From Mycolicibacterium aurum (lineage in GTDB: Bacteria > Actinomycetota > Actinomycetes > Mycobacteriales > Mycobacteriaceae), in NCBI RefSeq assembly GCF_900637195.1, contig NZ_LR134356.1, positions 5,952,001-6,016,000 on the forward strand: 64,000 bases of DNA, given 5' to 3'. This document shows, in pieces, positions 61,687 to 64,000 of the stretch. Position 1 is the stretch's first letter. The number at the start of each line of letters is the position of its first letter. The translations under genes and the position numbers were made by a program. The notes beneath the pieces were generated by a model. It saw only the letters and a program-made list of their open reading frames with translations. It was not told the DNA's origin and ran no database searches.

Positions 61687-63177
61687 TCAGACGCTGGGCG
61701 TGCCGAACTCGTTCCACCATTTCCGCAATTCGGCGACCGCCTCGTCATGATCCAGCGGGCCACGGTCCAGGCGCAGTTCCTTGAGGTGGTTCCACGCCTT
61801 GCCGACCAGCGGTCCCGGCGGAATCCCGAGGATGCGCATGATCTCGTTCCCGTCGATGTCGGGGCGCACCCGGGCCAGGTCCTCCTTGGCGGCGAGCTCC
61901 TCGATGCGCCGCTCCAGGTCGTCGTAGTTGGCCTGCAGCCGGGCGGCGCGCCGCTTGTTGCGGGTGGTGCAGTCGGCACGCACCAGCTTGTGCAGCCGCC
62001 CCAGCAGCGGTCCGGCGTCGGTCACGTAGCGGCGTACCGCCGAGTCGGTCCACCGGCCGTCGCCGTAGCCGTGGAACCGCAGGTGCAGGTACACCAGCTG
62101 CGACACGTCGGCGATCATCTGCTTGGAGTACTTGAGCTCGCGCAGCCGTTTGCGCGTCATCTTCGCGCCGACCACCTCGTGGTGGTGGAAGCTCACGCCG
62201 CCGTCGGGCTCGTGCCTGCGGGTGGCCGGCTTGCCGATGTCGTGCAGCAGCGCGGCCCACCGCAACACCAGATCGGGACCCCCTTCGGCGCTCCCCCCGC
62301 CGGACCCCTCGAGGTCCATCGCCTGCCGCAGCACGGTCAGCGAATGTTGATAGACGTCTTTGTGCTGGTGGTGTTCGTCGATGGCCATCCGCATCGCGCC
62401 GATCTCCGGCAGCACCACGTCACCGAGTCCGGTCTCCACCATCAGGTCCAGGCCGGCCACCGGGTCGGCGCCCAGCAGCAGCTTGTCCAGCTCGGCGGCC
62501 ACCCGTTCGGCGGTGATCCGCGACAGCTGGCCGGCCATGTCCTGCAGCGCCTGCCGCACCCGCGGCGACACCGTGAAGCCGAGCTGCGAGACGAACCGGG
62601 CGGCCCGCAGCATCCGCAGCGGATCGTCGCCGAACGACATCTCCGGGGCTGCCGGGGTGTCGAGGACACCGTCGCGCAGCGCCGCCAGGCCCGCCAGCGG
62701 ATCCAGGAACTCGCCGAGACCTGCCGGCTGGTCGGGGTCGATCCGCACGGCCATCGCGTTCACGGTGAAGTCGCGGCGCACCAGATCGTCGGCCAGGTTG
62801 TCGCCGAACCGCACCTCCGGATTGCGCGACACCTGGTCATAGGTATCGGCGCGGAACGTCGTGATCTCCAGCCGATCGTCACCCTTGCCGACACCGAGGG
62901 TGCCGAACTCGATGCCGGTGTCCCACAGCGCATCGCCCCAGCCGCGCAGGAACCGCAGCATCTGGTCCGGACGCGCGTCGGTGGTGAAATCGAGATCGGT
63001 GTCCAGCCGGCCGAGGAGGGCGTCGCGCACGCTGCCACCGACCAGATACAGCTCGTGACCGTTGTCGGCGAACACCTGGCCCAGCCCCCGCAACACCTCG
63101 CTGTGCCGATTCAGCGACACCTGCGCAGCACCGAGGAGCTCGGCATCGGTGGCGCTGTCACGGCGAGGGTCTGGCAC
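61687..63177 (-). CDS. pcnA: CCA tRNA nucleotidyltransferase / poly(A) polymerase family (class II), PcnA
   Basis: The 496-residue protein has the nucleotidyltransferase signature [20 protein letters not shown] (residues about 40-60), an RNA-binding middle, and an HD domain ([17 protein letters not shown], about 310). It adds or repairs tRNA 3' CCA ends. The C-terminus has [20 protein letters not shown]. The start at ATG 63177 ([17 protein letters not shown]) is convergent-free and divergent from mutT4 by 86 bases. Confidence 0.93.
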   Translation of the reverse strand: MPDPRRDSATDAELLGAAQVSLNRHSEVLRGLGQVFADNGHELYLVGGSVRDALLGRLDTDLDFTTDARPDQMLRFLRGWGDALWDTGIEFGTLGVGKGDDRLEITTFRADTYDQVSRNPEVRFGDNLADDLVRRDFTVNAMAVRIDPDQPAGLGEFLDPLAGLAALRDGVLDTPAAPEMSFGDDPLRMLRAARFVSQLGFTVSPRVRQALQDMAGQLSRITAERVAAELDKLLLGADPVAGLDLMVETGLGDVVLPEIGAMRMAIDEHHQHKDVYQHSLTVLRQAMDLEGSGGGSAEGGPDLVLRWAALLHDIGKPATRRHEPDGGVSFHHHEVVGAKMTRKRLRELKYSKQMIADVSQLVYLHLRFHGYGDGRWTDSAVRRYVTDAGPLLGRLHKLVRADCTTRNKRRAARLQANYDDLERRIEELAAKEDLARVRPDIDGNEIMRILGIPPGPLVGKAWNHLKELRLDRGPLDHDEAVAELRKWWNEFGTPSV

Positions 63178-63249
63178 GTCCGATGAGCCTACTGGTCACA
63201 GCGATGTCACCGACCGGCGAGTGCGGCGAGTGCTGCAGTTCATGCCAGC

Positions 63250-63255
63250 TACTAT
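63250..63255 (+). promoter_or_regulatory. -10 box TACTAT, leaderless-type promoter of mutT4
   Basis: TACTAT ends seven bases before GTG 63263, so the Nudix transcript would be leaderless. Confidence 0.55.
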
Positions 63256-63262
63256 CGCTTGG

Positions 63263-64000
63263 GTGTCGGACGGCGAGCAGGCCAAACCACGACGACGCCG
63301 AGGGCGGCGCCGTGGCCGACGCGCGGCAGGTCCCCCGGAGACGGGGTCCGACCAGCCCGCCGCCCACCGGCAACAGACGCCCCACAGCACGACCGGTGAC
63401 CAGTCCGGTTCGACTCCGAAACCGCAGAAGTCCCGGACCCGGCGACCCACCGAGCGTCTGCGCACGGTGCACGAGACATCCGCAGGAGGCCTGGTCATCG
63501 ACGGGCTCGACGGCCCGAAGGGCGACCAGGTGGCTGCGTTGATCGGACGCGTCGACCGGCGCGGACGGATGCTGTGGTCGCTGCCGAAGGGCCACATCGA
63601 GATGGGCGAGACGGCCGAGCAGACCGCCATCCGCGAAGTGGCCGAGGAAACCGGCATCCAGGGAGATGTGCTGGCCGCGCTGGGCAGCATCGACTACTGG
63701 TTCGTGACCGAGGGCAGGCGGGTGCACAAGACCGTGCACCATTACCTGATGCGATTCCTCGGCGGTGAGCTGTCCGACGAGGACGTCGAGGTGACCGAGG
63801 TGGCCTGGGTGCCCCTCAACGAGCTGCCGTCGCGGCTGGCGTACGCCGACGAACGCAAGCTCGCCGAGGTCGCCGACGAGCTGATCGACAAGCTGCACAC
63901 CGACGGCCCCGCAGCCCTGCCGCCCCTGCCGCACACCACACCGCGCCGGCGCGGACAGACCCACTCCCACACCCGCAGACACAGGCCCGACCCCACCGCG
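63263..64000 (+). CDS. mutT4: Nudix hydrolase MutT4 (partial, nearly complete)
   Basis: The frame opens at GTG 63263 and runs past the right edge, giving 246 codons with no stop. A basic, Arg-rich head of about 70 residues is followed by the Nudix domain: [11 protein letters not shown], then the Nudix box [20 protein letters not shown] with ETGI completing it (about 113-135). The domain then continues through [21 protein letters not shown]. tuberculosis MutT4 is similar in length. It is divergent from pcnA. Confidence 0.88.
   Translation, partial: MSDGEQAKPRRRRGRRRGRRAAGPPETGSDQPAAHRQQTPHSTTGDQSGSTPKPQKSRTRRPTERLRTVHETSAGGLVIDGLDGPKGDQVAALIGRVDRRGRMLWSLPKGHIEMGETAEQTAIREVAEETGIQGDVLAALGSIDYWFVTEGRRVHKTVHHYLMRFLGGELSDEDVEVTEVAWVPLNELPSRLAYADERKLAEVADELIDKLHTDGPAALPPLPHTTPRRRGQTHSHTRRHRPDPTA

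Noticed and set aside
61747-63186. Plus-strand 479-codon frame opposite pcnA
   Set aside because: Antisense shadow of pcnA.

Overview
The window is high-GC actinobacterial DNA and looks like a fast-growing mycobacterium (Mycolicibacterium type). Evidence includes a dnaB helicase gene with a P-loop intein, a ponA1 / GT87-like / rpsF-ssb-rpsR-rplI block, a short mycobacterial-type ino1, an mtc28-like antigen, several F420-dependent enzymes of the LLM and PPOX classes, a mycothiol-type DinB-fold protein and a glucosylglycerate hydrolase. From about 21 kb to 61 kb the order, read right to left, follows the M. tuberculosis series Rv0036c to Rv0058 as I remember it, interrupted by accessory blocks. 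The right end (pcnA, mutT4 and a Ca-binding-repeat protein) corresponds to Rv3906c-Rv3908, so the window lies in the origin-proximal part of the chromosome.

Bases 1-20.8 kb are accessory metabolism. They hold a truncated NAD(P)-binding protein, NTF2-like and DUF4239 proteins, a PucR regulator divergent from an AurF-like diiron oxygenase plus DUF4873 pair, a methyltransferase, LtrA with a coupled small ORF, LLM/PPOX F420 enzymes, secreted DUF4174 and CIA30 proteins, a DUF4010 membrane protein, an MFS transporter, a hydrolase, an aldo-keto reductase and a TetR/SDR divergon. A MerR regulator lies beside an NTF2/SDR operon. Three promoters here, one of them more than 11 kb from the MerR gene, share one MerR-style operator with a 19 bp spacer. 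This is the clearest regulatory circuit in the window.

Bases 21-34 kb are core: dnaB, rplI, rpsR, ssb, rpsF, a GT87-like mannosyltransferase, ponA1, a DUF5318 protein, a DUF1707 protein, a PadR regulator and ino1. The dnaB intein has the Trp/Cys/Thr signature of class 3 inteins and a LAGLIDADG endonuclease carrying two four-cysteine clusters.

Bases 34-47 kb are an accessory block within the core synteny. They hold an HD-like protein, a DLH-like hydrolase, an SDR/TetR divergon with duplicated operators, an Eis-like acetyltransferase and an Rv0045c-type hydrolase. Two large exported proteins follow, containing cadherin-like domains and zincin protease modules (one module in one protein, two in tandem in the other), and then a Tat-exported PhoX-like protein. 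The zincin pair is the best candidate for an undescribed surface system.

Bases 47-64 kb return to core: an LLM enzyme, GntR, a fused substrate-binding/permease ABC importer with its ATPase, MarR, glucosylglycerate hydrolase, an SDR, leuS, mtc28, small membrane and YqgE proteins, an MFS transporter, a DinB-fold protein, the Ca-binding-repeat protein, pcnA and mutT4. Many genes here have a TANNNT -10 box about 6-8 bases before the start codon, the layout of leaderless mycobacterial mRNAs. I saw no rRNA, tRNA, CRISPR or intact insertion sequence.
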